Shown: piece by piece, positions 11,363-23,640 of the stretch
How the letters are laid out: each line of letters opens with the position of its first letter
How positions within the stretch are numbered: the first letter of the stretch is position 1
Origin: Erythroxylum novogranatense
Taxonomy: Eukaryota > Streptophyta > Magnoliopsida > Malpighiales > Erythroxylaceae
Direction of reading: 5' to 3'
NCBI GenBank assembly: GCA_029891385.1
Contig: CM057224.1
Coordinates: 930,001-994,000, forward strand
DNA: 64,000 bases
Position numbers and translations under genes: made by a program
The notes under the pieces: model-generated
Seen by the model: the letters and a program-made list of their open reading frames with translations, nothing else
The model's database searches: none
Told to the model about the DNA's origin: nothing

Positions 11363-11824
11363 ATTTTTTTATTCATTGTTTCAAAAGTTTTTGTTAAGGT
11401 TAGCGTGAAGTGGTCATGTTATTGGGTGTGAGAAAGCTTTCAGGGTGTGAGTACGAGTAAATAACATCAAGGAGTGAATGGTGTTGACTCCGTAATAGCC
11501 TTATGTTCGACTATTATACGACTACAATGAAAGTTGATTAATCTGGGTGATGACTCTGTAAACGTAGGCCATGTGTGTTGAACTACGTTAACAAATTTCT
11601 TGTGTTGATTTATTTACTACACACTTAATTTTTCTACTTGTGATCAAATTATGGAAATTGTAGTTGCTAGCTCAATTACTTTCTGATAAGCAACTGTCAA
11701 TCTTAGTTTGAAGCAATTACGACAGAACAGGTATTTTACAAAACTTTAACCTTCGGGCTTTTCAATTGGTATCACAGCAAGGTTCACTTCATCAAACATT
11801 GGTGTGTCAAGTTAGAGTAGATCA

Positions 11825-12118
11825 TGATAAAGGAGATAGGGGTGCAGAGAAAGCCAGGAGGTCTACCTAAAAGTAGCCACCCTTAAAAGACTACGTAATA
11901 GCTCACTGATCTAGCGCTCTTATGTCGAAGATGAATAGGGCTAAGTGATTTGCCAAAGCTGTGGGATGTAAAAATGCATTGGTAGGGGAGCGTTCCACCT
12001 TAGAGGGAAACACCCATGTGAGCAGGGCTGGACGAATCAAAAGCGAGAATGTCGGCTTGAGTAACACAAACATTGGTGAGAATCCAATGCCCCGAAAACA
12101 TAAGGGTTCCTCCGTCAA
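11825..12118 (+). pseudogene. Plastid 23S rRNA fragment (nuclear plastid DNA)
   Basis: The segment contains the conserved 23S central-domain runs CGTAATAGCTCACTGATC, AAGCTGTGGGATGTAAAAATG, GGTAGGGGAGCGTTCC, GCGAGAATGTCGGCTTGAG and TGAGAATCCAATGCCCCG in the right order. They read as the plastid type rather than mitochondrial or cytosolic. Many differences from the remembered plastid consensus are C-to-T or G-to-A, as expected for old methylated nuclear insertions. The duplicate block near 32453-32460 lacks it. Confidence 0.88.
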
Positions 12119-12130
12119 TGTTTTGCACTT

Positions 12131-12560
12131 ATGACTACTAGAGAAGTAGTGTCAATTATAGGGCCACTGCTACTAGATGGTTCTAACTGTCCTGTTTATT
12201 CATCAAGCACAAGGGACTAAAGCATGTACTTCTATGTTGAAAGGCTAGAGTCATCTTTTGACAACTAATGAAAAGAATGAAGCATTACTTAAAGATCCAT
12301 CTAAATGGAAAAGGGTCGAAAAAAAGGGTGCTTGGTAACTCTCAAGTAAAGCATACAGTTTTGAGCGTTATAGATAAAGGACATTTCAGTATAATATCAG
12401 TGTGTAAAGTATGGGATACATTATAAACCATACCTGAGGGATCAAAATTGGTGATTGCATCAAAACTTCAAATACTGGCTACGAGATTTGAAGAAATTTA
12501 GATGGAGGAAAGTGAATGTGAGGCTCCAAACTATACCCTAGTAGGAATGTGTCATGTACA
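12131..12560 (+). pseudogene. Copia gag remnant (copy 1)
   Basis: It starts MTTR, and with frame breaks reads RPLLLDGSNC, TNEKNEALLKDPSKW, then EGSKLVIASKLQILATRFEE. This is the gag pattern of copia elements (UBN2-like). The second copy starts at 32467. Stops and frameshifts show it is dead. Confidence 0.7.
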
Positions 12561-12636
12561 TGAAGATATTTGTAACGGGTGTTAACAAGTATGAAAGTGA
12601 GTGCTTAGTACAGGACCTAATCAATATTAACGGAAT

Positions 12637-13179
12637 TGTTGGGGGTAATTTGATATTTTGCGTTAATTATATTATGCATGCACAAATATACCTTAATCAT
12701 GGTCTAAAATTCTAAATGAAATAAAATGACATGCAACTGCATGGAATATGATAAAGTTGTGGTTAAATTGTAATTATTGAAAATGGAAAAGAAGGAACCA
12801 ATGTGAATTAACCACTTGTCACTATACATACCATAAACTTGTCACTCCACACACGATAAGTTGTACATAAACATATGAAGAGGGTGAATGGAGGTCGACC
12901 TAGCACTTAAATTTTTAGAATTCTGAGCTCTTTTTTACACAAAAAATTCACACTAAATTGATCTCAAAAGGGGATTTTGAAAGATACACAAGAAATTGGT
13001 GAATTTGAAGTCTAAGATAAATTAATTTCATGTACTGAAGGTTAATTGCTTCCTCATCTCCTCTTCATCTAGGGTCTTGTTATAGGTATATAATTGTTGA
13101 AGATGATTTTTGAATGGGCATGTTATGTATAGAGAAGGAGAAGACTAAATACAAAGGCAAAGGCAAACAAGTGGGGTGA
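12637..13179 (+). repeat. LTR-like sequence, left part (split by Athila-1)
   Basis: It starts TGTTGGGGGTAATTTG and aligns with 32999-33510. The alignment resumes right of the Athila element at 19592. I infer an old gypsy-type LTR from the TGTTGG start and the purine-rich context. The far end is not clear. Confidence 0.45.
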
Positions 13180-13909
13180 GGAAATTAAATAAAACAAGGT
13201 TCTTAATTAACATAATCTAAATAACAAAGGCAAGAAGAAAAACTAAGAAAATCTCCTTAAAACACGCTGCTGATTCCTTGTGTCCGTCACTGTTCCTCCT
13301 ATCTTGCTCCAGTCCTTAATGCCGCCAGCCTCCTTGCGTGCCAATCTCCTTGGCTGCGTGTGTAATTTTCTCTCTTTCCTGTGTGAATTCCTCTTGTCTT
13401 CTTGTGCCGCCATGATGGCGTTTTCCTTTATTCCTCTCTTGCATGAGTGACTGCCAGCCCAAATTGTTCCCTAATGCTGCTGACGTGCGTGCCCTCTCCA
13501 GATCAGTCCACCTGCGTCCATTCCTTCCTTGCACGTGTTTCACCTGCCAAGTAGCTTTCTGCGTTTTAATTTAAAACGCTCCCCATGCTGCCGTTTCCTT
13601 TTTTAATTGTCAAGTCTCCCTTCTATCCTTGGAGCCGCTGCTATCTCTTCCTGCGTGAATTCCTTCTTAATTTTTCTGTCGTGCATGCGTCACTCTCCAC
13701 CAATTGCTGTCTGCGTTGTTTACCAATTTGCGTCACAAACGCTGACTCTCCCTTGTAGCTAATTTGATTTGTATGGCATTCAATTTGTTGTCCTTCCTTA
13801 ATTCCCTTCATGAAAATATTAAATCAAATTAAGTCCCAATAATTAAACCAATAAGAGGAATAAAAAGGAATAATTAAAACGCAAATATTAGACAAATATG
13901 CACTTATCA
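13180..13909 (-). repeat. Athila-1 3' LTR, truncated
   Basis: Reading on the minus strand it starts TGATAAGTGCATATTTG right after the purine tract AAGTGTGGGGAGATT. It matches 18869-19591 nearly base for base and stops where the outer 815 bases of the LTR would continue. The truncated end abuts older host-side sequence. Confidence 0.88.
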
Positions 13910-15413
13910 AATCTCCCCACACTTAGACGATGCTTGTCCTCAAGCATAAAAGAGAACCAAGACACGATGAAAAACCACTCCACTAAATGAAACACGCACA
14001 AAGGTAATGTAAACTAGGAATGAGAGCGCAATCTTGTCCCAATGTCAACGAAATGTCAAATAAATGCAACAAATTTCCCACACGAGAAGACAAGAGCCTG
14101 AACGCAAATTAAAGCGCATGCATGAATTACTGAATTTTAATTAAAAACCAATCAAGCCTAGAAAACACACTTCACTTATTAGGTGGTTAGTATATACAAG
14201 GAACTCCGAATTTATGTGGTAGTCATGGGAAGATCGGGTTAATCTTAATTACTTAATTAGGTGTTTTTAGCTATGAATTGCTCGAAATTGTCATTGGTAT
14301 TTTTACGCGAACGCAAACATTTGTGATGAATGTCGCCCGGTTACTCGGTCAATCACAACGCCAAGTGGCTTTAGCCTTACTCGTGATTACTCAGATGCTT
14401 GCAAAATCTTTTTCTTTTTTTTCCGAGTAATCAGAGGAGTAGTTAATTGCCTCACACGTCAGTTGTCCGAGACCTTTTTATGCGAGCGCAAACATTTGTG
14501 ATGAATGTCGCCCGGTTACTCAGTCCCGCCCAACCTTTAGACGGATTTTGGCTTCGCTCACAACCACCTTTGGTGATTGGCGAACGAATCTAACACCTTT
14601 TATTTTATTCTTCATTCCCTTTCTCCACCATAATTTCCCACCATCAATCCAAAGTTCAACACATATACCAACTCAACTTCTAAGCTTAACATGACTCTAG
14701 ACAAGAAAGGCACCGATTAATCACACAATTTTTAAAATTCTAACCAATTAACTCAGGCCCGCAACTTCAACATATAGGACAAAATCATTAACATTTAATT
14801 AACATTAAGCAACAAGGGACTCAATCATACTCTCGACTCCTTTAAAACAATCTACCATTACCTAAGGCACAACAATTTATTAAGCAAAATGGAGCAAAAG
14901 AGATTTTTTTTTTTCGCCACGGCATCAACAGTTAAAAGTCCAAAAATACCAAAAGGCAACGGAGGGCACATCCCAAAGTAATGCATCAAACAAAAATAGC
15001 ATGCATCTCAAAAGCATAAATCACCTCCCACACTTATATCATCGTTGTCCTCGGCGTAAAGTAAATGAAAAGGTAAACCGAGGACTTCCACGAATCGGAG
15101 AGAAGATGAGGGCTTATCGTGAGCTCGTTTAGGCATCCCGCCAAGATGGGATATAGCTAGTACAATGAGGGACGAGAGCCACAACTCCAATAGCTCCGAA
15201 TTTATCAAACGCCGAACCACCTGAATAAAGAACAGGGAAAGAGGGGAAAAATCAAAACAAAGAAGAAAGGAAACAAACGAGACAAAAAGAACACAAAATA
15301 AAGCACAAGAAAGGAAAGAAAAATAAAGAATAAAAATAAAAAATAAAAATATGGGCTGCCTCCCATTAGCGCCCTTGTTTAACGTCCTAGGCTCGACGCT
15401 CCTCGTCTCGATG
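13910..15413 (-). other. Athila-1 non-coding 3' internal region
   Basis: No gene domain is seen. There is a direct repeat of about 50 bases (GCAAACATTTGTGATGAATGTCGCCCGGTTACT, about 14310-14346 and 14487-14521). Near 15355 the motif for GGGAGGCAGCCC (minus strand) is the same type of sequence that follows pol in Athila-2 at about 61130. Confidence 0.6.
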
Positions 15414-16433
15414 TTAACCCTCATCTCGATGTTGAAAATCAGCAATGGTCCCACCAATTGCCTCCCTGTACTCTCGAAGCACTCTAATTAGTTTCTCTTC
15501 TTCCAGGTCGTCGAGCATGCTGGGTATGATCACGGGTAGGGTCTCACCGTCACCTAAATATGCGTATTTCAAATGCTCGGGAAGCGTTTTGAGCTCCAGC
15601 TTTGGGGCCTCATCAAGTATATCATCAGAAACTTCAGACCAATCAGTAAATCTCTTAACTCCATCAACATACATCCTATGACACAAAGCATAATTCAACT
15701 CATCATCATAATTTAAAGCAAAAATCTCATGAGTCAAATCTTCAATGATATCAACCTTATAAACACAAGACACATCTTCAGCACGTTTCATATAAACATC
15801 GAATTTCACCACTTCACCATCAAACTCTAAAGTTAATGAACCACTATGCACATCTATCTTTGCCCTAGCCGTACTAAGGAAAGGCCTACCCAACAAGATA
15901 TCAGAAGACTCAGATGAACTATCATTTTCCATGTCAAGAACAAAGAAATCAGCAGGAAAAATTAATCCATTAACTTGAACTAGCACATCCTCTAAAACAC
16001 CTTCAGGGTAAACAATCGATCGATCATCCAATTGAATTATAACTCCAGTACTAGTTAATGGACCAAGACCCAGGGAAGTATAAACAGATAAAGGCATCAC
16101 ATTAATAGAGGCTCCTAAATCACACATAGCCTTACTTATACCAATATTCCCAATTTTGCAAGGAATGGAAAACATACCTTGGTCGCGAAACTTAGGAGGT
16201 AGTTTCCTCTGTAAGGCAATTTGAAACATTCTCCCCACACTCACCCTTTCATTACTCGTTAACTTACGCTTGTTCGTGCATAATTCCTTAAGGAATTTGG
16301 CGTGTATGGAACTGTTTAATGGCCTCGAGGAGCGGATGTTTACTTCAACTTTTCGGAATAACTCCATGATGCTCTTATCCTCCTTTTCTTTCTTGTTCTG
16401 AGCCAGTCTCTGAGGGAATGGGGGTGAAACCAC
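15414..16433 (-). pseudogene. Athila-1 aspartic protease and start of RT linker
   Basis: The 339-residue frame holds CDLGASINVMPLSVYTSLG (residues about 136-154), the retropepsin active site in the DLGAS form common in plant gypsy elements. ILLGRPFL follows about 100 residues later. The frame then enters the linker before RT (ELKTLPEHLKYAYLG) and stops where RT should start. The element cannot supply its own RT or integrase. Confidence 0.85.
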
Positions 16434-16675
16434 TAGAGGTTCGGGCTTCTGAGGTTTTCAGCTAGAAGCCGAATCTGTATGTGGTCACGTTTAAGCTCCA
16501 TTTCGCTTCTCATTACATTTCGCATGGGAACCACAGGCGTGGTCACGTTTAGGGTTCGTGTCATTGAGGGCTGCAATTCCTTACCACTTCTTAAGAAAAT
16601 CGCTCACATTATGCCTCGGGTCGAGTGTCCGAGACGGTAGCTTGCCTTGAGTCTCCGATTCGCTAACGGAGGATC

Positions 16676-17308
16676 TTATCGACTCATTTGAGTCTCTAGG
16701 GTCTTCATGCTCTCTTCTATCTTTTGAAATCTGGTTACAGTGTCCTGTTGAAATTTTGCAGTATTAGTAGCTAACATATGGACAATTTCTTCAAGAGGCT
16801 TACCTGAGCCCGAAGGCTGTTGCGGTGGTGGTGGTAGTCCGTGATAAAAGTGCTGTTGGTTCGGTGGGTTGTTAGCATAACTGAAATTTGGGTGGCTCCT
16901 CCAACCGGGATTGTAGGTGTTTGAATAGGGATCAAACTTCCTCTGTTGAAATCCGATAGAATTCACATTCTCCGGTGTCTCATCGTGGAGCGTTGGGCAT
17001 GCATCGGTTGGATGGGCTAGGCTGGTGCAGATGCCACACGCCCTCGCAGGTGGAGGAGTACCTACATTCAATTTCTTGACCAAAGTTGTTAGCAAAGATT
17101 TGACTTCATTGAGGGAAGTAACATTTGCCTCGTTCACCCTTCGCGGTATATCTAGTCGAGCACCGAATTGCTGGGAGTTTGCTGCCATGGTTGATATCAA
17201 CTCCCGGGCTTTAGCTGGGGTTTTGCTTACAATGGCCCCACCACTTGCGGCGTCCATCATTCTACGCTCCATTGGAATCAGACCCTCGTAGAAATACTGG
17301 ATGATCAA
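16676..17308 (-). pseudogene. Athila-1 gag C-terminal part with zinc knuckle
   Basis: The frame of 210 residues contains CGICTSLAHPTDAC, a CX2CX4HX4C zinc knuckle that binds RNA in gag. A Pro/Gln-rich part and a heptad-like C-terminal segment follow. It continues the gag frame at 17341-17691 after a frame break. Confidence 0.85.
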
Positions 17309-17340
17309 TTGTTCGGATATGCCATGCTGCGGGCAGCTTG

Positions 17341-17691
17341 CTAAAATTTTCTTGTACCTCTCCTAGTACTCATAGAGGTTCTCTGAATCCTTCTGCTTAA
17401 TGCCACAGATCTCTCGCCTGATGTTGGCGGCTCGGGATGCTGGGAAATATTTTCTAAGCGTCGGGACATCCCTTCCCAAGTGTTGATTGTCCCCGGAGGT
17501 AGGTAGTAGAGCCAGTCCTTGGCTGCATCTTGCAACGAGAATGGAAAAGCTCTCAGTTTGATTTGGTCCTCCGTGACATTTCGGGGCTTCATGGAAGTAC
17601 CGACGAGGTGAAATTCCTTCAGATGCTTATTCGGATCCTCGTTTTCTAGACCACGGAAGGTGGGCAATAAGTGGATGAGTCCGGATTTCAA
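17341..17691 (-). pseudogene. Athila-1 gag core
   Basis: The frame reads FRGLENEDPNKHLKEFHLVG, then LRAFPFSLQDAAKDWLYYLP, then a truncated INTWEGMSRR. This is the conserved retrotransposon gag domain. The frame then breaks, so gag is disabled. Confidence 0.85.
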
Positions 17692-18030
17692 TTCAAACCC
17701 TTCTTGAAGTTCTGGAAAATCTATGCACAGCGGATGCCGTGCTTCAGTGGGTCTACCAAGTCACGGAGGGTTACATAAGAGCCATATCTGCGCGTGGTCA
17801 CGGTTAAGCTTCCGTCGTCATTGCTCAACTTCAATCTCCTCTTCGTACTCCGTTTCAGTGTCCGACTCAACCGGGGTCTATAATCCACTAACTTTTCCTT
17901 GCTTCTTCCTTAGTTTGCTCAACTTCCTTAGCCTCTTAGCGGTCTTTTCGATCTCAGGGTCGTACAAGATGGAATCTCCCGTACGAATGTTCCTAGGCAT
18001 AAAACAAAACAAAATCAATTAGTTACCAAT

Positions 18031-18048
18031 TCCCCGGCAACGGTGCCA
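18031..18048 (-). other. Athila-1 primer binding site
   Basis: On the minus strand TGGCACCGTTGCCGGGGA lies 5 bases inside the 5' LTR. The identical 18-mer is the primer site of Athila-2 at 55527-55544. Confidence 0.85.
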
Positions 18049-18053
18049 AAATT

Positions 18054-19591
18054 TGATGGGTGTCGAATCTACCAAAAATAAATCCCAAACACCAAACGAA
18101 AATAAATTTGCATGCGATGTGGTAAATGGGTCGATCCACGAGAGAATGGAACAATTGATTTTATTCAAATGCCAAAGAACGAATGAAATTAAATAAAAGG
18201 GTTTTGAAGTTTTCGACTAAATCTACTAATTAAAATAACAAGCGATAAAGGTTAACGCAAATTAATAAAACAATAACCAACAAAGAAGCAAATAAAATTG
18301 ATAAACTCAATAAGCGACAACTTAGCGGAAATTCCTAATTATGCTTAGACCACGATCATCGACTCAAATATTTTCTTTGGTTTAATAATAGGTTAGCTAT
18401 GGTTACCAACTACCTCTGGCTCCCTCGTTTCTTCTTAATTTTAGAATAGTCATGAAACTCCTTTGAACTATTCCTAATTAACTAATAACCCTTGAGACTC
18501 TCTCCGAGATTCAATTAATTAATGACATTAAACTCTAAAGAAACACTAACCCTAATCGACTACGACCGACTCATGCTTCATCTAGTTAGATCGCAAGTTT
18601 CTCCACATAAAATCAGACAAGTACTATGCCCTAGTGCCAATTGCCACGGAACCGATCACCCAGTTAGACTCCACCAAGTAAATCGGTTGGCGATATGTAA
18701 ATTAACTAACTCTACAATCGGGCCTCAATCGCAGAATCAATTAATAAACAATGACGATAAATCGTAAAGCGAGACGAATATTATAAACCAAATATTAGGA
18801 ACAATAGTCTCACGAGTCAAAGCATAATAATTGGAATTCCCGACTAAAAGCAGTTAGCTACTCATACGGAAATTAAATAAAACAAGGTTCTTAATTAACA
18901 TAATCTAAATAACAAAGGCAAGAAGAAAAACTAAGAAAATCTCCCTAAAACACGCTGCTGATTCCTTGTGTCCGCCATCGTTCCTCTATCTTGCTCGATC
19001 CTCAACGCTTGACCTCCTTGCGTGCCAATCTCCTTGGCTGCGTGTGTAATTTTCTCTCTTTCCTGCGTGAATTCCTCTTGTGTCTTGTGCCGCTTGATAG
19101 CGTTTTCCTTTATTCCTCTCTTGCATGAGTGACTGCCAGCCCAAATTGTTCCCTAATGTTGCTGACGTGCGTGCCCTCTCCAGATCAGTCCACCTGCGTC
19201 CATTCCTTCCTTGCACGTGTTTCACCTGCCAAGTAGCTTTTTGCGTTTTAATTTAAAACGCTCCCCATGCTGTCGTTTCCTTTTTTAATTGTCAAGTCTC
19301 CCTTTTATCCTTGGAGCCGCTGCTATCTCTTCCTGCGTGAATTCCTTCTTAATTTTTCTGTCGTGCATGCGTCACTCTCCACCAATTGCTGTCTGCGTTG
19401 TTTACTAATTTGCGTCACAAACGCTGACTCTCCCTTGTAGCTAATTTGATTTGTATGGCATTCAATTTGCTGTCCTTCCTTAATTCCCTTCATGAAAATA
19501 TTAAATCAAATTAAGTCCCAATAATTAAACCAATAAGAGGAATAAAAAGGAATAATTAAAACGCAAATATTAGACAAATATGCACTTATCA
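18054..19591 (-). repeat. Athila-1 5' LTR
   Basis: TGATAAGTGC...GACACCCATCA, 1538 bases, complete. The outer 723 bases are duplicated in the 3' LTR. Confidence 0.88.
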
Positions 19592-20730
19592 CTCCTTCAC
19601 AAGGTATAGGAATTTTTGATTTGTTTGCTTAGATTTATGAACGTGATGTGAGGGGAATTGATAAAATAAGTGTTCCATAAGGAAATATGATGTTATTGGT
19701 TAAATTAGATGTGTTTTTGCATTGCTCTTGCATGATAAGATCAAAGATAGTTGATTTGAGTTGTGTTCCTCTCTGGATGGATAAGTTCCACTGAATAGAC
19801 TTTTGTAATTTAGCCATATATTGTCCTATAGACCTCCAAATTAGATAATTTCAATTAGAGGTTAAAGTAGAGATATAGATATAACACTTCCGAGATTTGA
19901 TTCTGCTTCTAAATTTTTTAAATTTTGGCTTGAAATTGAGTTATAGTTGTTGTCCCTGTTTTCAAATATCCTATAGTGTTTTAGATATAACTCTTGAAAT
20001 TCTTAACCAAATTGCATTAAATTTATGCAATTCTAAAATTAAGACATATGGGAACAAATGTATAAAAGACCTTAAAACTAATTCAAATTTTTTCTATATG
20101 TATATATCAAAACAAGTAGAGGTATGAATGGTGAGTGTCTATCACGATCGTGACATGGGTGTCATAATCATGACCCTGTCTTTTGTCATAACTAGGACAT
20201 TGTTTTTGCTTATGATGTTTACCGGATCTCATCCTAACCTTTTTTGGATGTCATTGAAGCTTAGCAAACCCAATATAAGGGTAATATAAGAGTCATCATA
20301 TATGTAATGTATATATACTTTAATGCTTTCATTGATGTATTATTGAAAGGAATATGATCATTAATGGTCGACTTGTGACATAGTTGGCTATCTAATAAGG
20401 TTTGACAGTTAAATCATACCATAGGATAATCTGGAGTTATAATGATGAAAAGTAATAATACACTATCCTTAATCAGGTTCCGTTTTTGTAAGATTGTTAC
20501 TTCACACTATCTAGTCATTGAGGAGTATTATTAGACACACTTAGTGATAAACCTATGTGATCACATACTTACGAGTGTAATATTTCATATTTATGATTAT
20601 TTAGTTTATTATGAGATAATTTATTAAATAATATATAAGGATATTATTATATTTTTGCTAGCACATAAAATATAATTAATATTGAAAAATTTCTAGTATA
20701 AAATAAATTAATAAAATAAGATCGTTTTAT
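19592..20730 (+). repeat. LTR-like sequence, right part (split by Athila-1)
   Basis: This aligns with 33525-34310. It starts CTCCTTCACAAGGTATAGG against GCTCCTTCAAGAGGTATAGG in the empty-site copy. It contains CACGATCGTGACATGGG. No open frame of interest and no gene seen. Confidence 0.5.
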
Positions 20731-20995
20731 TTTATTTCATTTTATAAGTAATAATAATTATTTTTAAAAAAGGAAAGCAAAAGATGTCAGATGAACAAAA
20801 GGATGCGTTGGTTGTTTTTCAAGTTTAAAAAAACATTAACGTTAAAACGTTTCACATCAGTGAAGAGCGATCATAATGTTCATGAGAGAAATTCTGGTGC
20901 GAGAAAAGGTGATGAGTTCCTTTTCGTAGATTAGTTCTTTAGGGTTTTGCTAAGGGTATGTTTTGCCGTGGACAACGTCGGAGCACATTGGGTCG

Positions 20996-22612
20996 ATGGC
21001 GTCATTTGACCCGGAGGCTCATCAGGCGAAGAAGGGTCAAATGCGCAAGCACGAGGAAGACCCTCCCTAGCCAAAGCCATCATACATCGCAGTAGTCACA
21101 GGGAGCCATGCAGATGGCGAAGACGCCACACAAACAGGTTGGCTCGACGAAGAGAACGTTGACGTTGAAGACGAGGATATCACGCCCGTCGTCGGAGACC
21201 AGGGTGGTAGCATCCTCCTCTCACCAAATCTGAATCCAAGCTTGATAAGCAGTGGGAGCGAGTGGTTATCCTAAAGATTCTGGGACGTCGCGTGGGATTC
21301 TCTGTGCTAAACAACAAGCTGAGGTCTTTGTGGCAGTTGCGAGGCAAGATGAAAATGGTGGACCTTGAACATGATTTTTTCTGGTCAAATTTCAGGAGGA
21401 GCGCGACTACTTTCGGGTTCTCATCGAAGGTCCCTGGGTGGTGTTTGGGTAGGTGGTCGCTATTCAAAGGTGGAGCCCGATCTTTCGCCCATCCCAGACC
21501 GCGATCACCAGAGCCGTTGTTTGGATTCGGATTCCAAACTTATCGATTGCTAGATATCATTCGCGAATCCTCTCGGCATTAGGCGATCTGGTTGGCACTA
21601 CTGTTCGCCTTGATGAAGAGACACTGCTTGCCAACCATGGCAAATTCGGCAAACTCACAGTGGAGATCGATTTGCATCGCCCGCTGACGTCGAGTATCGA
21701 CCTAGATGGAGAAACGCTCCTCATCTCCTATGAGGGGCTGCCATAAGTATGTCTCAAATGTGAAATCCTTAGCCATACAACTAGCGCTTATGCAAGGACC
21801 GCCCCTTCCGAGAAGTCATGTGCTACGCAGATGCCTCGTGAGGGTGCAGCAACGCCCGAAAATGGTGATTCAGTGACGGCGCAAGGTGAGCAGTAGGCGA
21901 TTGCATCTTCTAACGGCTACGGACCATGGATGAACGTCCAAAAAAGACAGGAACAGGACAGAGTTAGTACTTCGCATGGACGGAGATCTACAGAAGGATC
22001 ACGGTTTGCAGTTCTATTAAACGATGAAACTGTAGCAGAGGGGGCAGACCCCAAACTAGATGGTCGTAATGCAGGGTCCCCCTTTGGAATGGGACAGCGC
22101 CTTAATTTGTTTAGTTTCAAGGGAACCAATTGGTCTCCTTCACAGTCTGGTGCCCCCAAGCCTGCTGAGAGATCCCGGTGTGCTCAACAGGGTGCTAAGG
22201 GCAAAGGTATCATAGCGCAACAAACACCCCAGGCGAAAAAAGGCCAGTCTAGCACGGGCCCGACAAACAAATCTGATCCGAGTTCCACAATATGCCTGAA
22301 ACCCATGACCTCTAATCAAAACCTAGTAGTAAACATCCCGACCCACTCTGAAATGATCTGTGACACCCAACTCCTAGAGGCTCAGCTTTAGGCAATCAAG
22401 GAGAGACCCCAGGGTATGAAGGGGGTGGAGGATCCCGGAGTCGATTCGGACATCCCTAAGCTTACTCTTACAGAACCACCCGATATCGTGATGGCTTTGG
22501 TGGGGCAAGAGGAACCATTGGGCCCAAGCCCACCTCAGGATGAGTTACTGGCCTATGATTCCGGGGAGCCCATAGATGAACCAGCCAGGAGCCAGATGGA
22601 TGCCCCGAGGTA
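20996..22612 (+). pseudogene. LINE ORF1, DUF4283 protein, frameshifted
   Basis: From the ATG at 20996 the translation starts MASFDPEAHQ and then breaks several times. The middle reads WERVVILKILGRRVGFSVL and later ITRAVVWIRIPNLSIARY, the DUF4283 region of plant LINE ORF1. Near 21750 there is CLKCEILSHTTSAY, a zinc knuckle whose last Cys is replaced by Tyr. The C-terminal half is hydrophilic and disordered-looking. ORF1 normally binds the LINE RNA. Confidence 0.8.
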
Positions 22613-23492
22613 GAGTTCCTTTTCCTTTCCTTTCTATGTCGATTTTCTTCTCGAATTTTCAAAGAGCAAGAGGGCCAAAGTTTCAAATTGTCTTGCATAA
22701 CTACCGTAGTAGTTATAAACCGGGCATTTTGGCCTTAGTGGAACCCCGAATTAGTGGAGTTCGGGCCCAGGAAGTTATTCGTACCCACAGGTATGATTTC
22801 TCCTTTAGAATAGAAGCGGTAGGTTTTTCTGGAGGTATTTGGCTCCTTTGGGAAGAGGCCTTTGATATCTCTGTAGTTACTGCTCATCGACAATTCTTAC
22901 TGTTGGACCCCGAACTTTTGAGGATAATAGAAATATTACAATGAATTTAAGTGAGAAAGAATTGGTGAGAATGAGAATGAATTTAAGGAAATGTGATGAA
23001 TTTAAGAATAATGTAGGAGAAAAGAATTGTTTTGTTTAGAGGACTTTGATATGTGAATGAATTTATATGGAAGATGAGAGGAAAGTGGATGAGTTGATTG
23101 AAATGAAGTTAAATAGCAAGAATTAAAAAAGAAAAAGTGTGAAAATTTGAAGGATTTAGAAAGTTTGACTTTTTGGAGAGAGCATGTTTGACTTTGAGAG
23201 TTGACTTTTGTTTGAGGCAAAATTTGATAAAATGATCTACATGAAACTTGTAGATTATGTTACGAGCTTTCTGTGGACATAAAGTTTGTAATTTTTCGAT
23301 ATCGGGAGTGAAAGTTATGTTCAGTCAAAGTTTATGTTTGATAAGGTTGACTTTTGACTTTAATTATAATGACTGAATCTTTGACTGAGAAATTAACCTA
23401 GTTAGAGGTTAATTGAGTTTTGATGTTCTTCATGAAAGTTGAAGAATTCGTTTTGATCTTTAAAAAAAGAAGAAGAGGAAAATGATTTATTC

Positions 23493-23640
23493 CCGTCACT
23501 AGGGCGACGCGTATCGCCATAGCGATGGCGAGCGTCCAGCCGCCGTCGCTACGGCAACGCGTATCGCCATAGCGATGGCGAACGTCCAGCCGCCGTCGCT
23601 ACGACGACGCGCATCGCTATAGCGATGGCGAGCATTCAGC
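23493..23640 (+). repeat. GC-rich 50-bp tandem repeat, three copies
   Basis: The unit starts CCGTCGCTACGGCAACGCG and continues TATCGCCATAGCGATGGCG, about 50 bases, repeated three times with few changes. The inner TCGCCATAGCGATGGCGA is itself palindromic. It lies inside the solo LTR. Confidence 0.85.

Larger units (their letters stand above)
9931..12636 (+). mobile_element. Copia fragment: 5' LTR, PBS and partial gag (copy 1)
   Basis: The LTR starts TGTTGGAGAA (9931) and ends near 11764, followed by TTGGTATCACAGC, a match to the initiator-Met tRNA primer site. A gag frame follows at 12131. The second copy is at 31597-32998. Copy 1 differs by two insertions: about 985 bases at 10377-11362 and a plastid rRNA piece at 11825-12118. 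No pol or 3' LTR is recognised. The gag is like that of SIRE-type copia elements. Confidence 0.75.
13180..19591 (-). mobile_element. Athila-1: Athila-type Ty3-gypsy deletion derivative
   Basis: The order on the minus strand is: 5' LTR (19591-18054), primer site (18048-18031), gag, protease, a long non-coding part, a purine tract, and a truncated 3' LTR (13909-13180). RT, RNase H and integrase are absent: the protease frame runs directly into post-pol sequence near 15412. The empty site is visible at about 33515-33530. The Athila assignment rests on primer site, protease form and LTR ends. Confidence 0.85.

Noticed and set aside
11903..12118. 71-codon minus-strand open frame
   Set aside because: It lies wholly within the plastid 23S rRNA fragment and on its antisense strand.
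14310..14521. CRISPR-like spaced repeats
   Set aside because: Only two copies of a 35-50 base direct repeat inside a plant retrotransposon; no array.
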